From positions 333-43,895 of the forward strand of contig BLJB01000093.1 of NCBI GenBank assembly GCA_013423325.1: a stretch of 43,563 bases of DNA. The letters run 5' to 3'. Positions 21,575 through 32,151 of this stretch are shown here, piece by piece (position 1 is the stretch's first letter; every line of letters starts with the position of its first letter). This stretch comes from Usnea hakonensis. Taxonomy: Eukaryota > Ascomycota > Lecanoromycetes > Lecanorales > Parmeliaceae. The notes beneath the pieces are model-generated. The model did no database searches and was not told the origin of the DNA. It worked only from the letters and a program-made list of their open reading frames with translations. The translations under genes and the position numbers were made by a program.

Positions 21575-24417
21575 TCATCCCTTTGTATCATGCCCGTTTT
21601 CAAGGACCAGCGCCGTTTCATCCTCACTCATGTCGCTATCTTCCCCTTCAAGCTCAGAGTCATCGTGGAAAACGCTTCCTTGCCGGTTTAGCTCTTGAAT
21701 CATACCGAACTGCTCTTCTTTCACTTCCTCGTTTGAGCGCTCAACTACGTTCTCTACCAAGGGCTCTGCAGAGCTTCTCATGACCTGGCCACGCAAATTC
21801 ATGCTCTTCCGATCCCCTGCAGCCATGCCTTCGGTGTCCGCCTTTCCAAACTCTCCGAGTAAGAGACCTTCTTCGATGAGCGTTTCAATTTTTATTCGGT
21901 TTTTAATAAAGAGTAGTTTCGAAAAAGTAGATTGCTGGCCTGCGCGAAGCATCCTTGCCAGTCGTTCTGCTGTTGGATCCGATAGAATGTACCAGAAATC
22001 ATCGAGACGACTCCTCGGCCAGATTGTGACGGTTCCGTTGAATTGCTGTAGCCAGATTCCTGACCAGTCTTGGCCCAGGGGCCGAGGTAAAAGCTCAAGA
22101 TGTTTAGAGATTTTAATGAACTTCTGGAGCTCCAATTTGCTGATCAAAGATCTTGGAATCAGCAATTTGAAAGTTGGTAGTACCTATTGGACGGTGCAGC
22201 AGTGGAAACACTAACAGATAAGTCTCAACGGCGCTACCCAAATAACCACCTCGCCAGCCACGGCCTCTGCGGTGAGTGACTAGAGCGAAATTTAGATTCA
22301 GCAGGCGCTACTTTCTTTAGGCCACTATTTCGAGTCATGCGGTGTTTTTGGAGAACGAAGTCGAAGTCGTGCGCTCAGTTTCTACATACCTGGTCGACCA
22401 ACCGCCCCTCTAGAAGAGAAAAAAAACAAATTAATGTGCGGGTTGACTTGAGAGACTATAGAGAAATTGACCCCAAAATGGAGATTCAGAGCTTTCAGCG
22501 GTATATCAGTGCGAAGACTAAAGATATTAGTCAACACGAATTTGTGAGCAATTAAGGCTACGTACCTTCCATCCTTCCATTTGTGGCCGAAGGAGTAAGG
22601 AGTCAATGTTCCGTCAGATTTCTTTATCATCAGCACTTTTTATGATATCGGAGTCAGTATTGCCAACGTGAAGACTTGAAGTGAGCCTTGAAACATGTCT
22701 ACAGGTTGGATAGTCCTCTGACATGTCTCAGGACTCGGTCTAAGTTTCGAAAGAGACTTAATGAGCCCAAAAGTACGTACCGACAGGGTTGAGAATACCA
22801 GGGACCGCAGCAGATGCTGTGATTTCGAGGTCAGTGTTGCTTACTCGACAAAACGTCTCGCGCCTTAGAACAAAGCTTAAGCTTCAAGACCTGGTCCAAA
22901 AAGGAAATGCGAAGTCCGAAAGTACGCACCGAGCACAGCGGACCAAATTACGCAGTCAGGGGCTGTGAGGTAATTTATGAGTATCGTCGGTGAGTACGGG
23001 TCTGAAGGAACGCAGGACACATTCAGAATCCGCCCAGTCCGCTCATAAGCCTCAATAAAGGTTGTAGATCCCCTCGTCATCCAGCTGCAATGCCGAGCCC
23101 ATTTAAGAGAGTCGAACCGTGCGCCTGTACGCCACAAGCGAGGAGCCCAAGTAAAAAAGCTCTCTTCGCAAGCGTTCATGCGATAGGCGAGAGCAGGAAT
23201 TAGCAGCGATTGCAACTCGCTGTCTGTCCGAGTTGCGACTAATGCTGCAACTAAAGCTCCGCCAGAAGTACCTGTTATGTGTTAGAATGTAGAGTCTCTT
23301 TGTCAAACATTCCGCCAGAAATACCTGTTATGACATCTGGCAGCAGCTCGGCATCGAGAAGAGCCCTTACCACGCCGAAATGGTAGTATGAAAACGAGGC
23401 ACCCCCGGACAAACAAAAGGCTGTCCGGCCATAGTTCGTGTGAAGATGTTGGGCTAGCGAGTATTTCTCTGATTGGCTCATTTGAGACGATTGGAGAAGA
23501 TACCGCAGGGAAGAGTGCAGCTCATCAATAAAATCCTGGGCCAATATTTTCGTGCCATAGTACGTCTCGCTATAAAGCCTCGGATTCTCGACGCCTACAA
23601 AATTGTTCTTCACGCAAGCTTCGACAAGACTCCTTAGCTTGTCGACAGCTTCTTTAGAGGACTTGCCTTTTACGTGATCTTGCGACTCTGCCAGGGTCCT
23701 ACCTCTCCTGAGCTCATCCTTTACCTTAGTGACAGTATTTTGATCATAATATGCATAGTCGTCCGTCCTTTTCCACTGCTCATTTCCCAGACTGGATGAA
23801 TCAGAGTCAGTATGTCTCTCAAAGACTCAAAGTGAATCTGATGACCGATTCTGGGTGAGGCATGCTCCTACAACATATCTTGCAACGCAAAGAGCAACAT
23901 CAACAATGGGAAAACATACTAAACATCAAGTTCTTGTGCTGCGAGACGCCCTATTCCACTTGGTTAACCATGCATTTTACGAAAGACTGCCATTCCTACA
24001 GTCATGATAGTTGGTCTTGGATCGGAGGTTGTGCCGTAATTGCTGCCTCTGACCTCTCCAGGTCACCATGCGCTCATAGCCGTAGATATAAAGACGTGTC
24101 ACTAGGTAGGCGCAGGCAAGGACAATTATCCAACCGGAAACCACCATCAATAAAGGCCATTTGATTGTACTATAAACAAATCCTTCCCTTGTCTCGTCCT
24201 TAGTTCTGCGGGGCTTTCTGCGTGGTCTAGCTCTTTTGCGCTTCAGTTTTGGTCTTTGATGCACTTTCAGCGATATCGCAGGCGAGGTCTCTGGCGCAGT
24301 CAATGCCTTTGCAAACGAATCGAGGTCAGCACTGTCAATGAACTCGGTATCGAAATCAGGCAGGGTGGAAGGATCAAAAGAAGCTCTTGGGAAGCCATAG
24401 ATTGTAGGTTCTGGCAT
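21575..24417 (-). CDS. Patatin-like lipase with DUF3336 domain (triacylglycerol-lipase family)
   Basis: Nine exons: 24417-24000, 23938-23920, 23791-23325, 23271-22930, 22816-22781, 22635-22566, 22517-22390, 22279-22216, 22139-21575 (2,109 nt, 702 aa). A basic region precedes a membrane segment (about residues 87-107). A DUF3336-like part follows (VTWRGQRQQLRHNLRSKTNY; EQWKRTDDYAYYD). The patatin core has the oxyanion loop CLSGGASFSYYHFG, the nucleophile elbow GTSGGA (Ser near 304) and a DGS motif (KWKDGSLRTDIP) for the catalytic Asp. Later motifs are VSQVNPH and HLELLPRPLGQDWSGIWL. The relatives are Tgl3/4/5 and plant SDP1 lipases that hydrolyse storage lipid; the precise substrate here is inferred. 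Introns are numerous: 61, 128, 53, 113, 145, 48, 110 and 76 nt. The 53-nt intron sits inside the GTSGG codons between direct repeats. The 145-nt intron uses an AAAAAG acceptor. Exon 2 (19 nt) is the weakest call. Confidence 0.93.
23258..23332 (-). repeat. 22-bp direct repeats bounding a lipase intron at the catalytic elbow
   Basis: Positions 23311-23332 and 23258-23279 carry the same 22-bp sequence except for one transition, 53 bp apart. In sense orientation each contains ACAGGTAYTTCTGGCGG, that is, an AG|GT splice junction followed by the codons for the SGG of the nucleophile motif. Splicing from the first AG|GT to the second removes exactly 53 nt (23324-23272) and restores TGTSGG. Retention would instead run into TAA within the intron. 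Confidence 0.93.
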
Positions 24418-24911
24418 TGCGGTCGTGAGAAGAAAAGTCAACCTTCGAAGGTATATTCCGAAGCGTCAGCACAATTCAGGAACCGGAAAATGCTGTTCAG
24501 CCGGCCCAAAAGGATAGGTACAGGTGAATGCAAATTGCATGTAAGAATGAAACGTAAAAAGAGCGTTGGGAAGCGTCCCATGGTTTGCAATCTCAGTTTA
24601 CATAGCAAGGATATGAGGTCGAGGAAACAAGGATTGGATCCGGCAGCCCTACAGCTAGCGTGCCAAGCTAGCCAGGGACTCTTGCACCGAGATGTTTACT
24701 ATGTCTACAAACGGTGATACAAGTGAAGTCCATTCTTCAACCCCGTACCACGAGCTGTACGAACCGGTGATACTGTTCGACGTGGACGCGATGCGAGATC
24801 TCCGCTCGCTATTCCATTACTCCATCTGGAAGCCTTGATTCAGGTAGCACCGACTCAAAAAGAGACTACCTAAACCAGACCTGAACGGCTCATCGCCGGT
24901 TTGTTGAAATA
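24418..24911. promoter_or_regulatory. Divergent promoter region of lipase and YTA7-like genes
   Basis: 494 bp between opposing start codons. It contains a pair of AGCTAGC heptamers near 24650-24670 and no ORF of note. Core promoter elements are not resolvable by eye. Confidence 0.5.
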
Positions 24912-27900
24912 ATGCCACCTCGAAATAAGCGGAAAGGCGACGACGATCCAACCAAGTCTGATTCTGAGGATGAAACCTACGGTCCATCTGCCTCGAAAGC
25001 GCTCAAGTCAAGATCGTCCAAAGCCTATCAAAATAACTCTTCGCGGAAAAAGCGGCGCAGGAATTACAGCGGTGATGACTCTGCTGATGATGATGTGATT
25101 GAGGAGAGTGAGCTAAGTGGCGGATTATCTGCAGAAGACGAAATCGAGGACGAAGAGATTGAGTTTGGATTGAGTGGACGGCCGAGGCGTAAGGCGGCCA
25201 AGAAAAAGCCGATATACGAAGAGAGCGAAAGTGAAGATTTTTCGGAAGGCCTACGTGAGAGTAGGTCCGAGGGTGAGCATAGTACGCCAAAGAAAAGACG
25301 AGGTAAACCTTCACTGGTTATCAAACTCAGGGCAACACCTCAGCAATCTACTGTACAACCCAGAAGAAGCACTAGAGCTCGCAGCGGTAGTGTTGGAGCC
25401 TCGAGACCAACCTCGTCTCACATACAGACTTCAGTGACACGGAAAAGTAGTCGGATTGCGCAGGATGAAACGGAAGCCGTCGTGGCTCTGACTAATTCGG
25501 GCCATCATGTCGATGTCGTCCGCCCTGGAACACGAAGCCCTCCAACAATAAGGCCCACGAAAGGTGGTAAAGGTGTCAAAAAAGTTCCCGCAAGTGTCGT
25601 GTACGAAGAAGATGAGGAAAACTCAGCAAGAACCAAAGAGCAGTTAAATACCGATGAGCTCCAGGATGGAGGATCCCAACTCGAGTTGGCTGCTAATCGA
25701 GGGGATTTGAGTAACGAGGACGGAGAATTTCAGGCGCGCTCAACCGCAACGACAAAAACGGCACGGCAGGAAAAATCCGACGTAACCCCAGCCGACGAAG
25801 AAGTTGCTGTCATTCCCGAATCTGGAGACGATGGCGCCCAGGATGAAGACGACGACGACGACGACCCAATAAGTAAACCCGGCCGCAATTTGCGACGACG
25901 TGAAAGCAAGCGCACAGCAAATAGAGCTGACGAATCAGCAAGCTATACAGGTGGTCGATCGACACGTCATGCCGTACGATCAACTCTTGGTAAGCGCAAA
26001 ACTCGAAGCTCCCAGAGAAGCGGTCAGCAAGAAAGCAGCGACTTTGAGCCAGGAGTTGAAGAAGGTGGCGAAGAAGATGTTTCAGACTCCGAAGCTTTGT
26101 CAGGCTCTCCCCGTAAATCTAGCAGGCAGCGTGACGACGACGAAAGTAGTCCTGGTCGGAGAGGTCCGAAACGTCGGAAAATCAACTCTCGCAGTCAAAG
26201 AGTCTCGGAGGAACATGACAGCGAAGTCGCCGAGGAACTTGCAGAGGAATTGGATGAGCTACGAGGCAGCCGTTCTCGTCGAGCTGCCAGAACAGCGGGC
26301 ATTCTCTATGATGAAAAGCCCAAGACCCGACAACGAAAACCTGTAGATTACCGTATTTTGCGGCCGGAATATGCTTTGGCATTGGATGATGATGGGGAAC
26401 CATCAGCCACAACACCATCTCGGAGAGGACGTGGTGGTGCAGGGGGAACTTGGCAGAGAAGTCTTTTCTCGACGTATGGCCCGTTTGGTGGCGCAGGTGG
26501 CCCCCCTCCTGTATTTGGTGGTCCTGGAGGCATTGGTGCTGTTGCTGGAGCGGATTCCGACAGCAGCGATGACGAGGTCGTACAGCGTCCACGACCCGCT
26601 GGCATTGGAGGAACTGTTGGCATGACGCCAACTACCACACATCCCACCAGCTTGAGCCTTTTCCCTCCACCTCCGGGTCAGTTACATGGCGCTGATCCTC
26701 TTCAAGGCCCTTCCGGGACTCCCGCGAACCTTGGGAAAATCAAGGAAAAACAAGCCTTGGCAGATGCGGATCCTCTAGGAGTCGATCAGAATGTAGACTT
26801 CGACGCCGTCGGTGGTCTGCAAGGCCATATAGATCAGCTGAAGGAAATGGTCGCTCTACCTTTGCTGTACCCAGAAATTTTTCAACGATTTCGCGTGACC
26901 CCCCCTCGAGGTGTGCTATTCCATGGACCGCCTGGGACTGGTAAAACGTTGTTGGCAAGGGCTCTTGCCAATAGCGTGAGCTCACAAGGACGAAAAGTAA
27001 CATTTTATATGCGTAAAGGCGCAGATGCTTTGAGCAAATGGGTGGGCGAGGCAGAACGTCAGCTCAGACTCTTATTCGAAGAAGCACGCAAAAATCAGCC
27101 AAGCATTATCTTCTTCGACGAGATTGACGGTGAGCAGCGCTGCACTTGACATACTGTTTCCTTCTTGCTGACATTGACGAAGGTCTTGCACCTGTGAGAT
27201 CCAGCAAACAGGAACAAATTCACGCTTCCATAGTCTCAACCTTGCTGGCCCTCATGGATGGTATGGACGGTCGAGGGCAAGTCATCGTCATTGGAGCCAC
27301 CAACCGCCCTGATTCAATTGACCCAGCCCTCCGTCGACCCGGTCGATTTGACAGGGAATTTTATTTCGCTCTGCCAAGCACGGAAGCCAGACGAAGCATA
27401 ATCGACATCCATACCAAAGGCTGGGATCCTCCGTTGACTTCAGCTTTCAAGAACGAAATTGCAAACTTAACCAAGGGCTACGGCGGGGCTGATCTCCGCG
27501 CACTATGTACAGAAGCAGCCCTCAACGCAGTGCAAAGACGGTATCCGCAGATATACAAATCTAACGAGAAACTCCTAATCAGGCCTGAGACAATCAATGT
27601 CACAGCCAAAGATTTCATGATTTCCGTGAAAAAGATGGTCCCTTCATCCGAAAGAGCCGTATCATCTGGCGCTGCCCCTCTTCCCGAGCAGATCGAGCCT
27701 TTGCTTCGCGAACCGCTAGCTGATATTGAGAGTCTAGTCGCTGGAATCCTACCTCAGACAAAGCGGTTAACTGCTCTGCAAGAAGCCGAATTTGAAGATG
27801 CGGAAGATGATCGAGGAATGGCGGCGGAGCGAATGCAACAAGGTATTTTGCGACCCCTTTCTCTTCATCACCGGGCAAACCTCAATACTGAACTGAGACT

Positions 27901-30287
27901 AGAATTTGAGCGCTCTCGTATTTTTCGGCCGAGACTGCTTATCAAAGGCGCACCTGGCATGGGACAACAGTATCTTTCCGGAGCTTTGTTGAACCATTTA
28001 GAAGGTCTATACGTGCAATCGTTTGATCTTCCCACCATCTTGGGCGACTCGACAAAGGTAGAGTGTACTTCATCCGGCTTTCATCGTCTAGCTAACAATG
28101 CTATAGTCACCGGAAGCTACCGTAGTCCAGCTTTTCACTGAAGTCCGACGGCACAAGCCAAGTGTGATCTTTATCCCCAATGTGGATATATGGTACGGAA
28201 CCGTGGGAAGACCAGTCATCTCGACATTTCTTGGTCTCCTGCGGACGTTAGCTCCTACAGACCCCGTATTACTTCTTGGAGTTGTAGAGTCTGATGAGCG
28301 AGACATTGATCGGGACATGATCAAAGATTTGTTCTCCTTGTCAAGAAGGAATCAATACGAGATCCCGAGACCGGCAATGGTAAGCTTTAGTGTACACATG
28401 GAATTCATTTGCTCATAGATCTCCAGACATCACGCCACGAATACTTCAACGCTATCATCGATCAACTCAACATTTCTCCAACTGATTTTCCAGAGCCTGC
28501 GAATCGGAAGAAGAGGAAACTCGAAGTGCTCATGCCCGTTCCTCCTGAGCCGCCAAAGGAGCCGCCAGCTCCTACCAAAGCTGAGCAAAAGGCGCAGAAG
28601 AAGAAAGATAGGCTACAGCTCAATCATTTGAAACTCCGTATTCAGCCAATTATGGACCAGATCAAGTTAAGGTACAAGAAATTCAGGACTGGGGTGATTG
28701 ATGAAAGCCAGATAAGATATCTGTATGAAGAGGACGATCCAAACATCATCACCACAGACCTACCGCCAGATGAGCGGCAACCAGATCCGTTGCGGCCCTT
28801 CGAGAAAGCTACAGATGATCATGGCGAGCCTGGATTAATCAATCAGGCATCAGGCAAATTTTTTTATAACATGGAGATTGTCACTATTGAAAAGCGTCTA
28901 TCGAACGGTTACTACAAAAGGCCTAAAGACTTTGCGTCGGACATAAAGAAGTTGGCGAAAGACGCCAAGGCGATCGATGACCAGGACCGGCTCATCAAAG
29001 CAAATGAGCTCCAGGCTAATGTTGAGGTGGACATGGAGAATATTGCGGTACAAGAGCCATTGCTAGCAGCTGAACTCGAGAATGTCTATGCCCGAGAGAC
29101 CAAACGAGAACGAGAAATGGTGGAAAAGGCTAAGCGACTGGCTGCTGTAGAAGGGCGGGAGCTGGCTGTGATCCCGTCAAACGTGCCACCGGGTGAAATT
29201 GGTGCGTCAGCGACCGACCAGTCTGTTGGTCCGATCGTGCTTGGACAGCCCCTCATGAACGGACTTTACCATCATCCAAGAACACCCTCTAATCCATCGC
29301 AGCCCAGTACACTTACCAATGGCTTGTCAGCGGGACTCTCTGATCTTAGCAACTTGCACGGACATCATCAGAGTAACGGGACTTCAGTACCTTCCCGAGG
29401 CGAGGGCAACACCCACACGTCCCCCAGCGATGATGCACCCTCCACTGAACGAGGGACTCAAGACAGCTCGTTCGGCCCTTCCGCTCAGACTCGCCCTCTG
29501 GGCTCCTATACCGGAGGCCCGTCTTCTATTGACCAGCGTCGATCAATACCTGGAAGCCTATCCCAGAGGAGTCTAATTACTCCATTAGCTGAAGGCTCAA
29601 ATCTGGCCGACTATACAAACTATGCATCTACCACCTCGTCAGACAAAAGGAACACAGGATCGTCCGCTGACAAGAACACGCAAAGCACAACGGGCAAGAT
29701 TGAGGGACCAGATTTCTCAGCTTTTAACGACACAGCGGAAGCGAATTCTCAACTACCCGATACTCGAGGAAACACTCAAGGTACGAGAAAGCTTTCTTCC
29801 ATCTCCAATATAGCATTTGCTGCACAAATCTGACCGGCTAGCATTTCCAGCTTCCCAATCATCTGCTCTTCCCAATAGTAATCTTAGCGAACCTTCCAAC
29901 TCCCAAGGTCAGCTCTCCCAACCGGAACGCTCATCGCAAACGCCAGCGGTGCCATTGTTTCAACGAGAGAAGGCAGACATCAATTCTATTCTCAATGACC
30001 CCGTTCCTAGTCCCTCTAGAGCTCTCGCAACTCTTCAACCCCAACCAATAATCGACCAAGCGCTCAGCGCTGATCTGCTCCTCAATGTTGTTTCTCAAAC
30101 AAGTGGCTGCAGTGTGGAACAGCTGGAGCAAGTTCATTCGGCGTTGATGAATGAAATCTGGAGCACCAGAGGCGAATGGGACCGAGGAAAAGTGGCCGTT
30201 CAATTGAAGAGAGTCTTGGCCGATGTTATGGTAGACATCCACTCTTGTCAGGGATCAGCTGCAGGCAGCATGGAAATTGAGAGCTGA
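24912..30287 (+). CDS. yta7: YTA7/ATAD2-family AAA ATPase with bromodomain
   Basis: Five exons: 24912-27129, 27183-28057, 28107-28379, 28427-29780, 29851-30287 (5,157 nt, 1,718 aa). Introns are 53, 49, 47 and 70 nt. The first ~620 residues are an acidic and basic low-complexity tail. AAA1 has Walker A GPPGTGKTLLA (about residue 671), Walker B IIFFDEIDG, and the sensor/arginine region GATNRPDSIDPALRRPGRFD. AAA2 is degenerate: its P-loop reads GAPGMGQQY with Gln where Lys is required, and its Walker B reads VIFIPNVD. A divergent bromodomain lies at roughly 1185-1325, including SNGYYKRPKDFASDIKKLAK. A conserved C-terminal piece reads SALMNEIWSTRGEWDR. Family role: hexameric nuclear histone H3-H4 chaperone (Yta7, Abo1, ATAD2). 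It is divergent from the lipase gene and convergent with PHO13. Confidence 0.96.
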
Positions 30288-30612
30288 GTATGTAGAGAAT
30301 GCGGCCGACACTCGAGAGGGGACCAAAAAGGGCTCATGGTCTATAAAGCTATGGGCTAACTGAGACCAGATAACAAGGGCTCATTGATTGGAAAGGAGCA
30401 AGGCGTCTTGGAATTGGAGGCACGGAGAAAGCCTACTACCGTGAACAACATGGATAGCTTTAGCCTGGCATTGGGCTGCCGTCGGTTACCAATCTCTTCA
30501 TGTAGACGTAAACAAAGCTACGCTTTCTTAGATGTAGAACCAAAGAATATCAATGTCTCAAAGATGCACCATGTCTTTCTATTCAGAGGCTCTTTCACGG
30601 AAATACGCACCT
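30288..30612. other. Convergent intergenic region (YTA7-like and PHO13 3' ends)
   Basis: 325 bp between two convergent 3' ends. A plus-strand ORF from 30384 runs into the PHO13 coding region and has no family character. Nothing further is seen. Confidence 0.5.
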
Positions 30613-31820
30613 TCACGCATCCTCTCTCAAATCTCCAAGCTTTTCAACCCAAGCCGAGGGTACAGTCTTGCCATCCTGCCAGTCACTCTCACCTTTCGTA
30701 ATACCCGTAAGCACACATAACGTCCCACCCAAGCCCCCTTCAATCCCAAATTGAATATCTGTGTCCAGCCGATCCCCAACCATACAGGCTCTTTGCCTGT
30801 CGAAGTGAAATTTACCCTCAATGGCATCCATCATGGCTTGGCTCGGTTTGCCTAGACTGGTTGGTTGTCGGCCTCCCAGCATAGCCACCAAAGGTGCTGA
30901 GCAGGCACCCGCACCCGGAAACAGAGTCGATGACGAAGGGAAGGTGCTGTCGATGTTTGTAGCAAGGAAGACGGCGCCATGCCGGAGATAGTGAAAGGCC
31001 AGGCTGAGCTTCAGATAATTTAGATGGAAATCAAGACCACACAATACTACGCCGACAGAAGGGTCTAAGGAGGTTCCAGAGGCAATCTTGTCGTAATCAT
31101 GTTTTTCTATCATTCGATTTAGGGAAGGATCTGTGCCACCGATGTGGGGAATCTTCTCGCTGTCGAGCTCGGTCTCTATACCAGCTTCGCCAAGAACGAA
31201 GACGGTTTTCTTGTTTGGAGGCAATCGGAGGATGCGGGAGATGTAGATTGCTGCGCTATAGGAAGAGCCAAAGACTTCATCCTAGTCGTGGTTTCTTAAG
31301 CCACAAGGTTTTGGGACCCTCAAGAGGGAGACTTACGAGATTGGCTGGGATTCCCATACCAGTGAGCTTTTGCATGTAGTCGGCGCGAGACTTTGTGCTG
31401 TTGTTTGTCACAAAAACGATTTGCTTGCCTTTGCAGCAGTCAATTTGAATCCTGGAACGGCAATGCCGAGAGAAAGATCGAACCTTTACTGCGCAGCAGC
31501 TCGAGGGTTTCGACTGTGTCTTCGAAGAGATGTTCTCCGGACCACAAGACGCCTATCCTTGGACACCTTCAGTTGTGTCGCTCAAGGTGTGATTGATCCA
31601 GGCTGCCATCAAAAGAGTCGAGGTAAAGCAAAAGGATGGGTGAGCACAGACCATCGCAGTCAAATAAAAAGACCTGAGAGTCTCATGAGTGAAAAGCGTT
31701 GATAATTGCGAGGGCTAGGTCTGGAAGCGAAAAGAATGTCTATCGACCTACATCGAACTTTCCCAGAAATTTCTGAATACTTTCCTTATCGCCCGTGAGG
31801 TACTTGGCTTGGGCTGGCAT
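30613..31820 (-). CDS. pho13: PHO13-type HAD phosphatase (4-nitrophenyl / 2-phosphoglycolate phosphatase)
   Basis: Five exons: 31820-31752, 31673-31652, 31552-31484, 31428-31337, 31281-30613 (921 nt, 306 aa; yeast Pho13 has 312). HAD motif I is FDCDGVLWSG, with the nucleophile Asp split by an intron from its neighbours. Motif II is IVFVTNNSTKSR, the motif III lysine is in LGKPSQAM and motif IV is VGDRLDTDIQFG. The cap (C2) domain includes GEAGIETEL and VVLCGLDFHLNYLKL. Family role: cytosolic phosphatase, known in yeast and mammals to remove the side products 2-phospholactate, 4-phosphoerythronate and 2-phosphoglycolate. Introns are 78, 99, 55 and 55 nt. The second exon has only 22 nt, and one donor is GTTCGA, as in PRI2. 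Confidence 0.95.
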
Positions 31821-32151
31821 TGTAGCGCGAGAGAATGCTGCCACCCAATTCCGAATGGTGACGGTCCGAAGGGGTCAGTGTCAGTAGGTAAGGTGGTTTT
31901 AAATTAAAAGCTGCAATTTTCAATTTTGGGGTTGAGGGTTGTTGAGGGTCAGGGCGGGAGAATGAAAATGAAGGTTGACAAGTTTGATTTCTAAAAATCT
32001 ACCATACTTTACGTCATAAAGTATTAGGAAGCCTCTCCGTTGTGCTTATTCTATGTGTCTTGATGGCACTGACCATGTACGAGTACGAGCACGAGTACCT
32101 TCAGTATACAAAGTCTTCTTATCGTAGTCCTTTGTTCCTTCTTCAGCCATG
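31821..32151. other. Intergenic region: PHO13 promoter and APE4 3' region
   Basis: 331 bp. It includes a short TACGAG/CACGAG repeat at 32078-32099 and an AT-rich stretch near 31985-32030. No gene is recognised. Confidence 0.5.

Noticed and set aside
24640..24690. Regulatory hairpin from AGCTAGC repeats
   Set aside because: The heptamers are short and each nearly self-palindromic; such pairs are expected by chance.
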